Source: Mesorhizobium sp. M8A.F.Ca.ET.218.01.1.1 (GTDB taxonomy: Bacteria > Pseudomonadota > Alphaproteobacteria > Rhizobiales > Rhizobiaceae). From it: a stretch of 64,000 nucleotides of DNA. Under the pieces are notes generated by a model that was not told where the DNA came from, ran no database searches, and saw only the letters and a program-made list of their open reading frames with translations. Shown in pieces: positions 10,404-20,600 of the stretch. The translations under genes and the position numbers were made by a program. The stretch is from assembly GCF_004791165.1 (NCBI RefSeq), contig NZ_SRUZ01000002.1, forward strand, positions 657,866-721,865. Direction: 5' to 3'. The first letter of the stretch is position 1, and each line of letters opens with the position of its first letter.

Positions 10404-12466
10404 TCGAGATCGCTCTCGAAAAGCGAGTGCTGGAATTCGGTCTTGAGTGCGGGCCGCGCGACGAGCTCCTTAAACACCGAGTCGGCCCAGTCTTCTGGGA
10501 GCCGATGCCTGGTAAAAAGCAGGTCGACCATCTGCGCCGCAGGGATTGTGTTGATTTCGTACGGGCCGCGATAGGAGAACCCGAAGTAAGGTGCAAATCG
10601 CCGATGCAATCTGATCAGCATCTCCTTCGATGCGGGGTCGGCGCGGTCCACCTCAAAGTTGCCGGCGGCGGAGACCTCCCGGATAAACCCATCCCTTTCC
10701 GCCCGACGCAGGACCTCGTCCAGTTTTCCGCTGGGTTGCTCCAGTCGGTTCACCAGCGAGCGCATTTCCTTTAGATCAACCCTGAAAATGCCTCTCTCTG
10801 TCGTTCCTAGAGCATTTTCTTCGGCAAACTCTGTCTGGAGGCGAGCGGTCAGGTAACCCAACGCCCGCACCATGCGCACGCTCTCTTCTTCGTACGGATG
10901 TGAAAGCGCCTGAAGTCCATCAAGCTTCCGTTGAGAGGCGGCGTTCACAGCCTGTCTCTGCTGTTCGAGATGAATCTGTAAATCCGAGTTGATGAATTCC
11001 ACCAGTTTTCGTGGATCACTGGAACTCGGAACACTGCGGCGGAAGATCTCTCCCATTATATCAAGGAAATCGCGTATACAGACGTCGCTCAATGATGTGA
11101 TGATCTGGTGCCCTACGTACGGGTAGTCATGCAGACGCAGCATCTGGCACGCTTTCAGAAAAGCCCATCCCTGTTTCCGGGCGATCGACCTCTTCAGATT
11201 TGAAGCATCCGCCTTGCTCATGGGCCGGCGCTTGATTTCCGGGTTCATGAGCGCGAGCGCCAGCCCTTCGGCATAAGGGCGCGCTTTTCGATCAAGAAGG
11301 AATTGCTGCTGATCCGCCGTCCTCAAATTCACGGAGAGGAATTCACGTGCTGCATCAGCGAGTGCCACAAGCTCTTCTCTGCCCTCGGAATGACCCGATA
11401 TGATAACCCGCTCGATGATGTCATTGACGGAAAGCCGCCCCAGCCGGTTTTTGAGCGAAAACGCGCTGAGCGCATCGTTGCGCTTGAGATCACTCCGCAG
11501 ATGGTCAGGAAGCGCATAGTAGAGCCGAAGCGACGACACGTTCTCGCACAGCGTGGCGAACTCCCTCGGATCGACTGAATCAAGATTCTCGACGTCCCGG
11601 TCAGCATTCGAGAGCGACTGGCCGGGTATGATCGTCCGGATCGTGTCGTAAAGGCCGCCGATGTAGGCGAGGACCCATTTCACATTGCCGCGCGTCTTCC
11701 TCACCAAGGTGTTCAGGAACTGCTGTTGGAGCGGTGTCAGTGCCTCACAGTCGTCAATCAGGATCTTGAAGAAGGGCGCCCTGTCACCGGCGAAAGATGG
11801 GCCATTTAAAAGTGGGGTGATCGCGGTCGCGACCTTGTTAATGATCGCGCCAGGGTCTGTCGCTCTGAAGCCGGTCGCTCCCTCATCGGCGGCAAAGAAG
11901 AACGCGTTGAAGCATTCGTCGACGTACCGGGTTATCCCACCCCGCAGCTCATCTATGCTGAAGAAGTCGAGACGGGCAGGTTGGGGTATGAAGTGCAGCA
12001 CTTCGCGATGCAGTGCCAAGGCGACGTCCCTATCTTCAGAGGCCCGGTATTTCAAGTGGCTGTCGCGTCTGAGCTGGCTGATGCTCTCGAGCAGGCGTTC
12101 GACTATCTTCAGCTCCAGATAGTGAGAGAAGATTACGAATTGCCGCGGGATCACGGCGGCCGTGTCGAAGCGTATCCGCTCCGGAATGAGGTTCAGAACC
12201 GCGTTGTCGATTAGGGGCGAAAATGTCTCATTGAGCTGGAAGAAGACGCCATACCAGCCGAGCTTGCCGACTTGGTCCGCGAGACTTTTGTCTTCGAGGA
12301 TATGAACTGTGGAAAGCGAGCGAAGAATACTGGTCTTGCCGCTGCCTCTCGTCCCTGCGACGAAGACCGGCTTGGCGGCGGCAGAAATCAAGGCCGACTT
12401 CTGACTGAACCACAGTATCGGGCGACTTTCGTACTCGATCCTGTTGGGGCCGAACGGATTCTCCAT
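10400..12466 (-). CDS. ORC/STAND-like P-loop ATPase
   Basis: A 688-residue cytoplasmic ATPase. The Walker A motif is AGTRGSGKTSILR (about residues 37-49), and a Walker B-like segment is FFKILIDDCEAL (about 232-243), followed by a sensor-like strand VKWVLAYIGG. The layout resembles ORC/Cdc6-type or STAND AAA proteins that recur in bacterial conflict systems. The C-terminal half is helical, with winged-helix-like stretches (LDEVLRRAERDGFIREV) that might bind DNA or a partner. The start lies 2 bases after the phosphoesterase stop, and its own stop overlaps the next gene. A helicase-type function is not indicated: no DExH or motif VI is seen. A regulated ATPase switch in a defence complex is inferred from context only. 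Confidence 0.75.
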   Translation of the reverse strand: MENPFGPNRIEYESRPILWFSQKSALISAAAKPVFVAGTRGSGKTSILRSLSTVHILEDKSLADQVGKLGWYGVFFQLNETFSPLIDNAVLNLIPERIRFDTAAVIPRQFVIFSHYLELKIVERLLESISQLRRDSHLKYRASEDRDVALALHREVLHFIPQPARLDFFSIDELRGGITRYVDECFNAFFFAADEGATGFRATDPGAIINKVATAITPLLNGPSFAGDRAPFFKILIDDCEALTPLQQQFLNTLVRKTRGNVKWVLAYIGGLYDTIRTIIPGQSLSNADRDVENLDSVDPREFATLCENVSSLRLYYALPDHLRSDLKRNDALSAFSLKNRLGRLSVNDIIERVIISGHSEGREELVALADAAREFLSVNLRTADQQQFLLDRKARPYAEGLALALMNPEIKRRPMSKADASNLKRSIARKQGWAFLKACQMLRLHDYPYVGHQIITSLSDVCIRDFLDIMGEIFRRSVPSSSDPRKLVEFINSDLQIHLEQQRQAVNAASQRKLDGLQALSHPYEEESVRMVRALGYLTARLQTEFAEENALGTTERGIFRVDLKEMRSLVNRLEQPSGKLDEVLRRAERDGFIREVSAAGNFEVDRADPASKEMLIRLHRRFAPYFGFSYRGPYEINTIPAAQMVDLLFTRHRLPEDWADSVFKELVARPALKTEFQHSLFESDLE

Positions 12467-12468
12467 CT

Positions 12469-13806
12469 CTATTCGTCCCTTACCTTAATGCGCCAAGCCG
12501 AGTTTGCCTTCGTGAGGCCGTCTATCTCGACGAAGCGCGCCGCTTGGAGCATCAGAAGAGAGTCTTCCAAATCTAGCCCGAGCTCGGCGGAGGCGGCAAT
12601 CTCAGTGATCTCGTCCCAGAAGAGTAACCCATTCCCGCGCCTGGTGGCATGGTCGCGCAGTCGGCGCATCAGGTCAAACGTGTCGTTGTTCAGAAAGGCC
12701 TTGCCGTTGGACATAGTCGAGATGAAGCAATGTTCGCCTTCCATGACCGTCCCGTCGGCGACATTGGTGCGGTAGGGTATAAGTCGGATGCCGACGAGCT
12801 CTCCCTGATCGGTCGTGAAGAAGACGAGCTCATTGAAACCTGACTGTATCTCTGGTGCTGAGATGCAGATCAATTTGCCGTCCGGAAACCTTGGATCGTT
12901 GACGATCTCGACCGGATCGGCATGTATGTGTCCATGCAGGTAGACGATAGGCTTGTTGCCCTGCAGCAGCTGAGTTCTGACAAATCCGCTGTTGAGCATC
13001 TCCGCGTATGGCGTAATGCGCGGAGTCTTTTGTGGCAGCAGATTGTGATGGCCGATCATGATGCCGTAACGCATGTCGGGCTGCTGGAGCAATTCCTGTA
13101 GGCCTGCAAGCATCTCACGCGAGATGTATGGCGTGTCCATCTGACCGTAATACTCGTCGTCGGACGCCTCCTTGTCTGGATCGCTGGGAGGTGTCGCGGG
13201 CGAATGTCCCGAGGTGTCCGGCGAGCCGAGATCTACAGGTTCTGTAGAAGGACCGAGTGCCTCGAGACGATCACGAAGGAACGCGGGAAGGTTCTGAAGC
13301 TCCCAACTGCCTATCGCTGTGTTGACGAGGATGAAGTTTGCGCCTGCGGATCCTGTCGGAAGTCTGAAGTGCACGGGTTGGTCCACGGGAACGGTCTGCC
13401 AACCCAAGCGGGCGGCTAAACTCGCCATTTCGCTGAATTTCTCAGTCGGTCCAAGTTCGCGCGCGTCATCACGGTTCACATCGTGATTTCCCGGTACGAA
13501 TATCAACGGAAGCGCCTTTGAACTGCGCCCCTGTGCGCGGCAGAGCAACGTGAAATGCTGGAATGCCGAAGCAATGAAAGTCTTGTCGCCACGGCTCGTG
13601 AAATCCCCCATGAAGGCGATCGAATCCAAGGGCTTCGAAGTCGTCAGCCGCCGAAGCTTCGTCAAGACGGCACGCAGCGAAGACGCGCGTAGCTTCTGCG
13701 TTATTTTCGGAGCGAACTTGCTATCCTTGGCATCGATGTTGCTAGAGGAAGGATGCCAATCCGGATAGTGAATATCGCCTACTTGAAGGATTCGCACCCG
13801 TCGCAT
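12469..13806 (-). CDS. Calcineurin-like metallophosphoesterase, first gene of cassette
   Basis: A 445-residue protein of the calcineurin-like phosphoesterase superfamily. All five metal-site motifs are present in order: QVGDIHYPDW (DxH, residues 11-13), FMGDFTSRGD (GDxxxxG), VPGNHDVNRD (GNHD), MIGHHNLLP, and YLHGHIHAD (GHxH). The ATG at 13806 starts just before the first beta strand and follows a G-rich stretch. A longer frame upstream lacks family similarity. After the catalytic domain there is a C-terminal region of about 110 residues with an acidic helical end. Family members cut nucleic acids, nucleotides or phosphoproteins; the substrate here is unknown. It heads a tightly packed three-gene unit with the ATPase and the two-lobed protein. 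Confidence 0.85.
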   Translation of the reverse strand: MRRVRILQVGDIHYPDWHPSSSNIDAKDSKFAPKITQKLRASSLRAVLTKLRRLTTSKPLDSIAFMGDFTSRGDKTFIASAFQHFTLLCRAQGRSSKALPLIFVPGNHDVNRDDARELGPTEKFSEMASLAARLGWQTVPVDQPVHFRLPTGSAGANFILVNTAIGSWELQNLPAFLRDRLEALGPSTEPVDLGSPDTSGHSPATPPSDPDKEASDDEYYGQMDTPYISREMLAGLQELLQQPDMRYGIMIGHHNLLPQKTPRITPYAEMLNSGFVRTQLLQGNKPIVYLHGHIHADPVEIVNDPRFPDGKLICISAPEIQSGFNELVFFTTDQGELVGIRLIPYRTNVADGTVMEGEHCFISTMSNGKAFLNNDTFDLMRRLRDHATRRGNGLLFWDEITEIAASAELGLDLEDSLLMLQAARFVEIDGLTKANSAWRIKVRDE

Positions 13807-13985
13807 AACTCGCCCCCCCGCCGAGAGCCATAGACTAATCCGTTCGCTTTTGCCAAGCGCGAAACGATCATCCGACCGCATCGCCTGGAAAGCGCGTTTA
13901 TCTTTTTGTTGGTAATGGAGAGGCACGACGCAATTGTGCCCCCGGTTGCTTGTCTGCCCACCAAATGGGCACTCAATCTGGGCGC

Positions 13986-14315
13986 ATGGCTTATGATTTC
14001 TCGAGTTTGTCCCATAACGAGTTTGAGGATTTGGCCCGCGACCTCGTAGGTCGCGAGATCGACAAGCGTTTCGAGGCCTTTCCCGAGGGACCGGACGACG
14101 CGATGGATGGTCGACATGCCCTTGCCGGCGGCGACATTGTGCAGGCGAAGCACTACCAGCGGTCAGGCTTCTCGGCGCTGAAATCCAAGATGAAGAGCGA
14201 GCGCACAGCCATTGATGGCTTGGCGCCCTCGCGATACTTCCTCGTCACGTCGGCTTCGCCCGCGGCAGGCGGACACCGGCATGCGCAGCAGGATGAAGCC
14301 AGTGAGGGCCAGTAA
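13986..14315 (+). pseudogene. Truncated PD-(D/E)XK restriction-type nuclease domain (nSTAND-linked type)
   Basis: The frame begins MAYDFSSLSHNEFEDLARDL, the typical opening of Mrr-like restriction-endonuclease domains found at the N-terminus of large STAND NTPases. The active-site region is readable: GPDDAMDGRH supplies the Asp, and VQAKHY supplies the QxK. Similarity ends at PSRYFLVTSAS. The rest (AAGGHRHAQQDEASEGQ) is unrelated and stops at 14315. Intact proteins of this kind run to about 1000 residues or more, so only the nuclease head (109 residues) remains. The nuclease core might still fold, but as a gene it is truncated. Confidence 0.7.
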
Positions 14316-14336
14316 TACACGACAATAGTCATTAGG

Positions 14337-17021
14337 CTAGAGTACAGTCGCCTTGGGAGGCTGTTCGAATTCAATCCGGCGCTTTTCGGCATCCTTTTTT
14401 CGTTTGGTGGTGTCGATACGATATTGGTCAATTCCATCAAGATCGCTCTTCATATCGTTTGGTGTTGGAACTGGAATGGCCTTGGCGGACGCCATGTCAT
14501 GTCCAGAACGCTCCGAAACTCGCTTCATGGCCCAATAGATTCGCTTGTGGTCTTCGTCCTCGACCACCACACCCTTCAGGCTCTGTGTCTTGACATCGCT
14601 GTTAAATCGCTCGACGACTTTACCGAGCAGGATTTCTTCAACGAGCCTCTCCCAGGTTTCCCGAAGATCGCTGTAGAAATCCTTCGCTGACCTTCGCCAA
14701 GCATCGGTGGTGAAATCAGTGGCGCCGTCGAAGCTCTTCAGGCGCGTCTTGAGAGTCTCGATGCGCTTCGTGACAGACTGTGCGATCCACGGCTCGTCAG
14801 TTTCGCTAATCAAGCCAAAACCGGCAGATTCGGACTTGTTGATGTAGTTTCGAACAAGGGGAATCGGCGGATTGGCCTGCGCAGCTGCGTCAACCACCTC
14901 GTTGAAGAACAGAAGATTATGGGTGAAAATAATAATCTGACGTCCTGTGGCCGCTTCTTTTACGAGCCTTGCCGCGACCCGCCTGATCCGAACATGGTCG
15001 AGAGATGACACGGGGTCGTCGATGATCATGCCTTGACGCGATGTGTCTCCTCCGACCTCGGCTAAGAAACAGGCCAGGGCAAGCGCGCGCTGCTCTCCTT
15101 CGCTTAAGACCTTGCTGTTTGAGATCGCTTTTGCCGCGTTGAGCCCGACCTCGAAATAGCTCTGCCCATCTTGACTACGATCATTAACTGCGAACGGGAT
15201 GTGCGTTAACGCCAGAGTCTCAATCTCGGCGACGACGCGCTTTTCGAGATCCTGCATGACGAGGCTTCGTCGAAGCGACGTCATCTGCCGTGACACCGAG
15301 CCTGTTTCGACAGCATCGCAGCATGAGAGAAGCTTGCGCCGCTCTTCGAGATTCGCCAAGCGCGCGAGAACGATGGTGAGATCGTCGCCCAGTTTTTTCC
15401 GATCCTTGAGTGTATCGCGACGAGCTCGATCGGTAGCGCGGTTCCCGTCGTCGGCCGCTGCCTTGTCGTCCGTCAGCGCTTCGGCCTCTAGCGCCTCCGC
15501 CTCCGTTCGGAGTTTCGATGCAACTGGCGCCGCAAGTTGCGGGAACGCAGCGTACTCGGACAGCGCAGCCGCAACGACAATTGCATCACGCCTTTTACCT
15601 GCCTCGACATAATATGCCGAGATCAGGGCCACCATCGCCTTGCGTGCGGCGGACAGATCGCCAAACTCTCCGAGAGCCGCCTCAACCGCCTCCCCGGTCG
15701 CAATGGTGAGTCCTTTGATTTGGCGCAGGGCCTCTTCATGGGCAATAGATGCGACTTGCGCCGCCTTATTTGCGGCGCCCGTTACGAAGTCATTGAAGGA
15801 TTGGATCCGCCCCGCGGCGTCCGCCGTCATCGGCTCCTGGCAGAGCATGCAACGATCGCCTTCCTGATCTGGCAAGTGCTGATGATCGATGCCAGTGACG
15901 CTCGCTAAATAGGCTCGTGCATGGTCGAACATATACCGCCAGGGAGAAAGCCCAACGCCGCTCAACGGCATAGTCGCGAACGCTCCTGAGGCGGCAAGTT
16001 GTGCAGCCTGCGCTGTAGAATCGGCTGTTGCATATAGATTGCGATAAATCTCGAGGGCCGCCGCTGAGAGAGCCGCGTCGATCTGTTCAGATGCAGTCAG
16101 CAGTTTTTCCAAGGCCGCCTTGGCACGCCGACGCTTTGTCGCCATCGTTGAAGGGTCGCTTGCCAGAGCCTGTTCGAGGCCAGCGAGATCAGCCATGTCC
16201 TGCTCTGAGAGGGCAGCGAGGTTTTTGATTTCGGCTGCGGAAGGCATCACGTCCTTTGACTTGATTTCGAGACGAGCCAGCAGCTTTACGACCGCGCCGG
16301 CAGCTGTGTACCCACTCGGCAATGGTGTCTTTAGGTTCTTTTCGATCGCTTTGATTTCTTCCCGGAAGTCGGCTTCGAGCTCGGTGCGGTGACGTCCATG
16401 GCTTTCGAGAAGCGCGATGGCTGCGGGCAGAAAACCGATACGGTTTTGCTTATCGACGTAGAGGCGAGCGTTCGCGGAGTCGAAAACGGAGATCCGTGCA
16501 ATTGACGCGGGGGGCAGCGTTCCGTCCTTCCAGGTTATGGGGGTCGGTTCCGTAGCACCCTCTTCGAGAAACCGGACAAGCACTTCGGCTGGCGGTTTGG
16601 TGCCGATCTCGAACACGTTGCCAAGAAGATCATCCGCCGTCAGACTACGGCAAAGCTTCTTCGCGATCCGGCAATAGCCGCTCTTTCCGCTTCCATTGTC
16701 GCCGTAGATAATGGTGATGCCATCGGTGGCGAAACGCAGTTGCTGCTCTTCGGCGAGGCGGTTCAAATGCTTGACGGGGCCGAGTGAGCAAAGCACCGCG
16801 CGCGGCTCGTTCGAACTGTTGGCCCTCAAATGCTCCGCCGAGAGCGGAGAGCATTCGGGCAGATCAGCGGTAAATCCACCGACGTGGCGGACCCGAGCTG
16901 TTACACCGGCCTTATCCTCCTGCTCGAGGTTGAAGCCCGGCCGCGCGGCGTGTCTTCTTAAGGCATCCCTAATCCAGTCGGGCTGCTTATCCGCCCATTC
17001 CAAAAGTCCAACCTCGGCCAT
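14337..17021 (-). CDS. AAA_13/ABC-type ATPase (SMC-like) of conflict-system type
   Basis: An 894-residue ABC-class ATPase. Walker A is IYGDNGSGKSGYCR (about residues 105-118), the signature is VLSEGEQRALALACFLAE (about 635), Walker B is GMIIDDPVSSLDH (about 660), and the switch His is in IIIFTHNLLF (about 695). Between the halves lies a helical, coiled-coil-rich region with a single CMLCQEP motif (about 390), resembling half of a zinc hook or a small zinc site. The start at 17021 is chosen because WADKQPDWIRDALRRHA matches the usual N-terminus of this family and follows GCAGGA. PrrC and RloC anticodon nucleases belong to the same ATPase family, but I cannot identify an anticodon-nuclease domain with confidence. 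It is convergent with the nuclease relic and divergent from the helicase operon. Confidence 0.8.
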   Translation of the reverse strand: MAEVGLLEWADKQPDWIRDALRRHAARPGFNLEQEDKAGVTARVRHVGGFTADLPECSPLSAEHLRANSSNEPRAVLCSLGPVKHLNRLAEEQQLRFATDGITIIYGDNGSGKSGYCRIAKKLCRSLTADDLLGNVFEIGTKPPAEVLVRFLEEGATEPTPITWKDGTLPPASIARISVFDSANARLYVDKQNRIGFLPAAIALLESHGRHRTELEADFREEIKAIEKNLKTPLPSGYTAAGAVVKLLARLEIKSKDVMPSAAEIKNLAALSEQDMADLAGLEQALASDPSTMATKRRRAKAALEKLLTASEQIDAALSAAALEIYRNLYATADSTAQAAQLAASGAFATMPLSGVGLSPWRYMFDHARAYLASVTGIDHQHLPDQEGDRCMLCQEPMTADAAGRIQSFNDFVTGAANKAAQVASIAHEEALRQIKGLTIATGEAVEAALGEFGDLSAARKAMVALISAYYVEAGKRRDAIVVAAALSEYAAFPQLAAPVASKLRTEAEALEAEALTDDKAAADDGNRATDRARRDTLKDRKKLGDDLTIVLARLANLEERRKLLSCCDAVETGSVSRQMTSLRRSLVMQDLEKRVVAEIETLALTHIPFAVNDRSQDGQSYFEVGLNAAKAISNSKVLSEGEQRALALACFLAEVGGDTSRQGMIIDDPVSSLDHVRIRRVAARLVKEAATGRQIIIFTHNLLFFNEVVDAAAQANPPIPLVRNYINKSESAGFGLISETDEPWIAQSVTKRIETLKTRLKSFDGATDFTTDAWRRSAKDFYSDLRETWERLVEEILLGKVVERFNSDVKTQSLKGVVVEDEDHKRIYWAMKRVSERSGHDMASAKAIPVPTPNDMKSDLDGIDQYRIDTTKRKKDAEKRRIEFEQPPKATVL

Positions 17022-17692
17022 TCCTGCCCCCCGAATCTTACCATCATTATACTTATTGATTAGTCCAGATTCGATGAATTCGCTTGTCTGGACAAATTTT
17101 CCTCGCGATCGCACATAGAGTGCTGGAGATGTACCCAATAAATGACCTCCCCCCGCGCCGCTAGGTCAGCAAACAAATGCTTCAGCGATCAAACGTCTCC
17201 ACAACGACATCAGCAATCAAAGGCATTGGACCGCGCGCACGAATTTAGGTAGCCGGCAACGCGTACGAGGAGATAGAGCTGGAAGTGCGTGCCTTTCGAT
17301 AGTCTATGGGCGGAATTCGACCGCCTCACCGATAGGCCGATCGAGGTTCGCCGTCACTGTCGGGCTGGGTCCGAGTCCGCGATAGGCGCCACGACAGCGC
17401 TCGCGATAGGCGCGCAACGCTTGGTCCATGGCGCCCGGACCGCCACACATTTGCGGATGACGTCCTGCCCGTCTTGGGTTTCAGCAGCGTGCGCCGGCGC
17501 TCCGATTTCCGCGACTTTTGGATCCCCTCCAATCGTGACGACCGATTATCGCCTGTCTCCATTTCGACCGTTATCTGGGCGGTAACACTTTTAGAAATCT
17601 ATGCTGCTGGACATAAGCGGCGACCATACCGAGAATTTACTTTCAAATTCTGGCGGCAAAGTTCTATCGTAAATGAAAATAGGGGATGGGGT
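17022..17692. promoter_or_regulatory. Divergent intergenic region between AAA_13 gene and helicase operon
   Basis: This 670-base stretch separates two divergent genes and must hold both promoters. The 17,580-17,690 part is notably AT-rich compared with its surroundings, as expected for an island promoter. An in-frame extension of the helicase reading frame reaches back to 17,474 but has no family-like sequence. I cannot assign promoter boxes with confidence. Confidence 0.4.
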
Positions 17693-20600
17693 ATGGAAAC
17701 GAGTTCGGAGACTGGCGATGCTGCCGGTATATCAGCCGCGCCCGTAATAGAAGTCGTGGCGGACATCGCCGCCAGCTTTACATATGCGTCCTTCCAAAAT
17801 GCTATTCCGGTGATCCGGTCTATCGCGCTCAACAACCCGACCCAGCAGGGTTTCGAAAAATGCACTCTCGAGCTGACATCGAACCCCCCTTTTTTGCGCG
17901 CCAAAAGCTGGACAATTGATCGGATCGTTGCTGGCGACCGGCTTCCCTTAAGCGATCGAAAAATCGATCTCGACGCCGGCTATCTGGCCGGTCTCAACGA
18001 GGCTGAGCGCGGGGAGATAACGTTGCGCCTAACCTCAGGAGGCGCAGTGCTGGCCGAGCAGCGCGTTGCGGTGCGCCTGCTTGCCCGCGACGAATGGGGT
18101 GGCGTCGTCGATATGGCGCAATTGCTCGCCGCATTCGTCATGCCGAACGACCCGGCGATCGCAGGACTGCTGCGTTCCGCAGCGGAGCTGCTCGCAGCGC
18201 ATGGTCATCCTTCCAGCCTCGATGGCTATCAAAGCGGCAATCCGCAACGCGCATTCATGCTGGCGGCCGCAATTTATTCGGCCATTGCTGGCCTATCGCT
18301 GCATTATGCAGAGCCACCTGCGAGCTTCGAAAGCCGCGGCCAAAAAATTCGACGTCCCTCAATTATTACGGCAGAAAAGCTGGCAACCTGTCTCGATACC
18401 AGTCTGTTATTCGCGTCCGCCCTGGAGGCGACGGGCTTGCATCCCGTCGTTTTGATGTTTCAGGGACACGCGGCCGTCGGCGTCTGGATGACACAAAGGA
18501 CGCTCGCCAACGCCATTGAACCCGATGCCATGGAGGTCCGCAAGGCGCTGGCATCGCGCGAACTCATCGTGTTTGAGACGACAGGCGTGACGCATCGGCC
18601 GGCGATGACGTTGGAGGCTGCCCAACACGCAATCGAACAGCGGCTCGACGAAACGCAGGTAGCCACCTTTGTCGCAGCCATCGATATACGCCGCTCGCGC
18701 AGCGGCGGCATCACACCGCTTGCTTCGCACGAACCGACGCGCCGCAGCGTGGATGCAGAGGCGGCAACCGAAATCGCGTTGCCGTTGCCAGCCGCACCGG
18801 CCGTGGTAGCCCTGCCGGTCGAGATCGTCGAGGTAAAGCCGACGACAGCGGCCGGACGGATCGACCGCTGGCAGAAAAAGCTCCTCGATTTGACACTGCG
18901 GAACCGCCTGCTCAATTTTCCGGACTCCAAGAAGACAATTCCGTTTCTTTGTACTGACGTCGGCTACCTCGAGGACCGTCTGATGGCAGGCGCTTCGATC
19001 CGGCTGATTTCGCTCCCCGAACAGAATCCACTGGGCGAGCGGGATGCTGTCCTCTATCGCGAGGTGCACGGACGTGACCTCCAGCGTGGCTTTGCCGCGG
19101 AAGCGCTTCTGCGCGACGAGCTCCCGTCGACGCTCGATGGGCGTCAATTGGAATCCCGGCTGATCGATCTTTACCGGCAAGTGCGCAACGATTTTGCCGA
19201 GGGCGGCGCGAATACGCTCTTCCTGGCGGTCGGCTTCCTGCGCTGGAAGAAGAAGGCCGAGGACGAGCGCAGCTATCGCGCGCCATTGCTGCTCGTACCG
19301 GTCAAAATCGAGCGCCGCAGCGCAACATCGCATTTTACCTTGCGCTTCCATGAAGATGAACCGCGATTCAACGCAACCTTGTTGCAGTTTCTCGAACGCG
19401 ACTTCGAGCTCAAACTGCCACAGTTTTCCGGTGAGCTGCCCGAGGACGAAAGCGGCGTTGATGTGCCGAGGCTGCTCGGTCTTATGCGCCAGGCAGTGCG
19501 CGACGTCCCCGGCATGGAGGTGGTGGACGAGACGGCGCTGTCGACCTTTTCCTTCGCCAAGTTTCTCATGTGGAAGGATCTGGTCGAGCGTACCGATGCG
19601 CTGCGCGAAAACCGTGTCGTGCGCCATCTGATCGACACGCCGGAGATAGCTTTCGAGGGCAATGGCGCATCATTCCGCGACGAGCGCGAACTCGACCGGC
19701 ACTATGCCCCGTCCGACATGGTTTTGCTGCTGCCGGCCGACTCCTCACAGACCGCCGCAAGTCTTGCCGCCGCTGAGGGTCGCGATTTTGTCATCATCGG
19801 TCCTCCCGGCACTGGCAAGAGCCAGACCATTGCCAACATGATTGCCAACTGTCTTTCAGTTGGCAAAACCGTGCTGTTTGTGGCCGAGAAGACGGCGGCG
19901 CTCGATGTGGTGTATCGCCGCCTGCGCGAACATGGCCTGGGCGCGCATTGTCTCGAACTCCATTCCAGCAAGGCGGACCGACGCAACTTTCTCACCCAGC
20001 TCAGGATCAGCTGGGAAAGCGGCGTGCGCGTGGACGCAGCGGAGTGGATTGCGATCAACGAGCGGCTTCGCGTCCGTCGCGACGAACTGAATGCCTATGT
20101 CGAAGCGCTGCATCGGCACCATGTCAATGGTCTGACGCCTTATCTGGCGCTCGGCATCGCTCTCAAGAACAAGCGGCAGCACGCTCCGAGATTGTCCTGG
20201 CCATCGCGCGATTCCCATGACGAGGCAAACCGGCTGGCGCTGGAGCATATTGCCGCCGAAACAGGTCTCGCATTTCAGTCGGTGGAGATGCGGTCGGTCT
20301 TGCGTCTTATAGATGTCACCGAGTGGACGTCAGGCTGGCAGGACAATTTGCTCGAAGGGGCAAAGACCCTCAAGAATGCGTCCGAGGTTCTAGCGACCGC
20401 ACTCGACGCCTTCCTGGTGAGCATCGGCCTGCGCGCCAAAGGCGACGCGTCAAAAGCGGAGCTCGAAGCGCTGCGAAAACTAGCAGCGGCACTCCAGGAC
20501 AGTGCCGGCTATGACGTCAGCATTGTCTTTGATCGAGATTTCGCCCAGTTGCGGGGAGCCCTCGCCACTCTCAATGAGGCAATCGGAGACTATCGCAAGT

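Noticed and set aside
18407-19627. 406-residue minus-strand open frame
   Set aside because: Antisense to the DUF4011 region of the helicase, which has convincing motifs.
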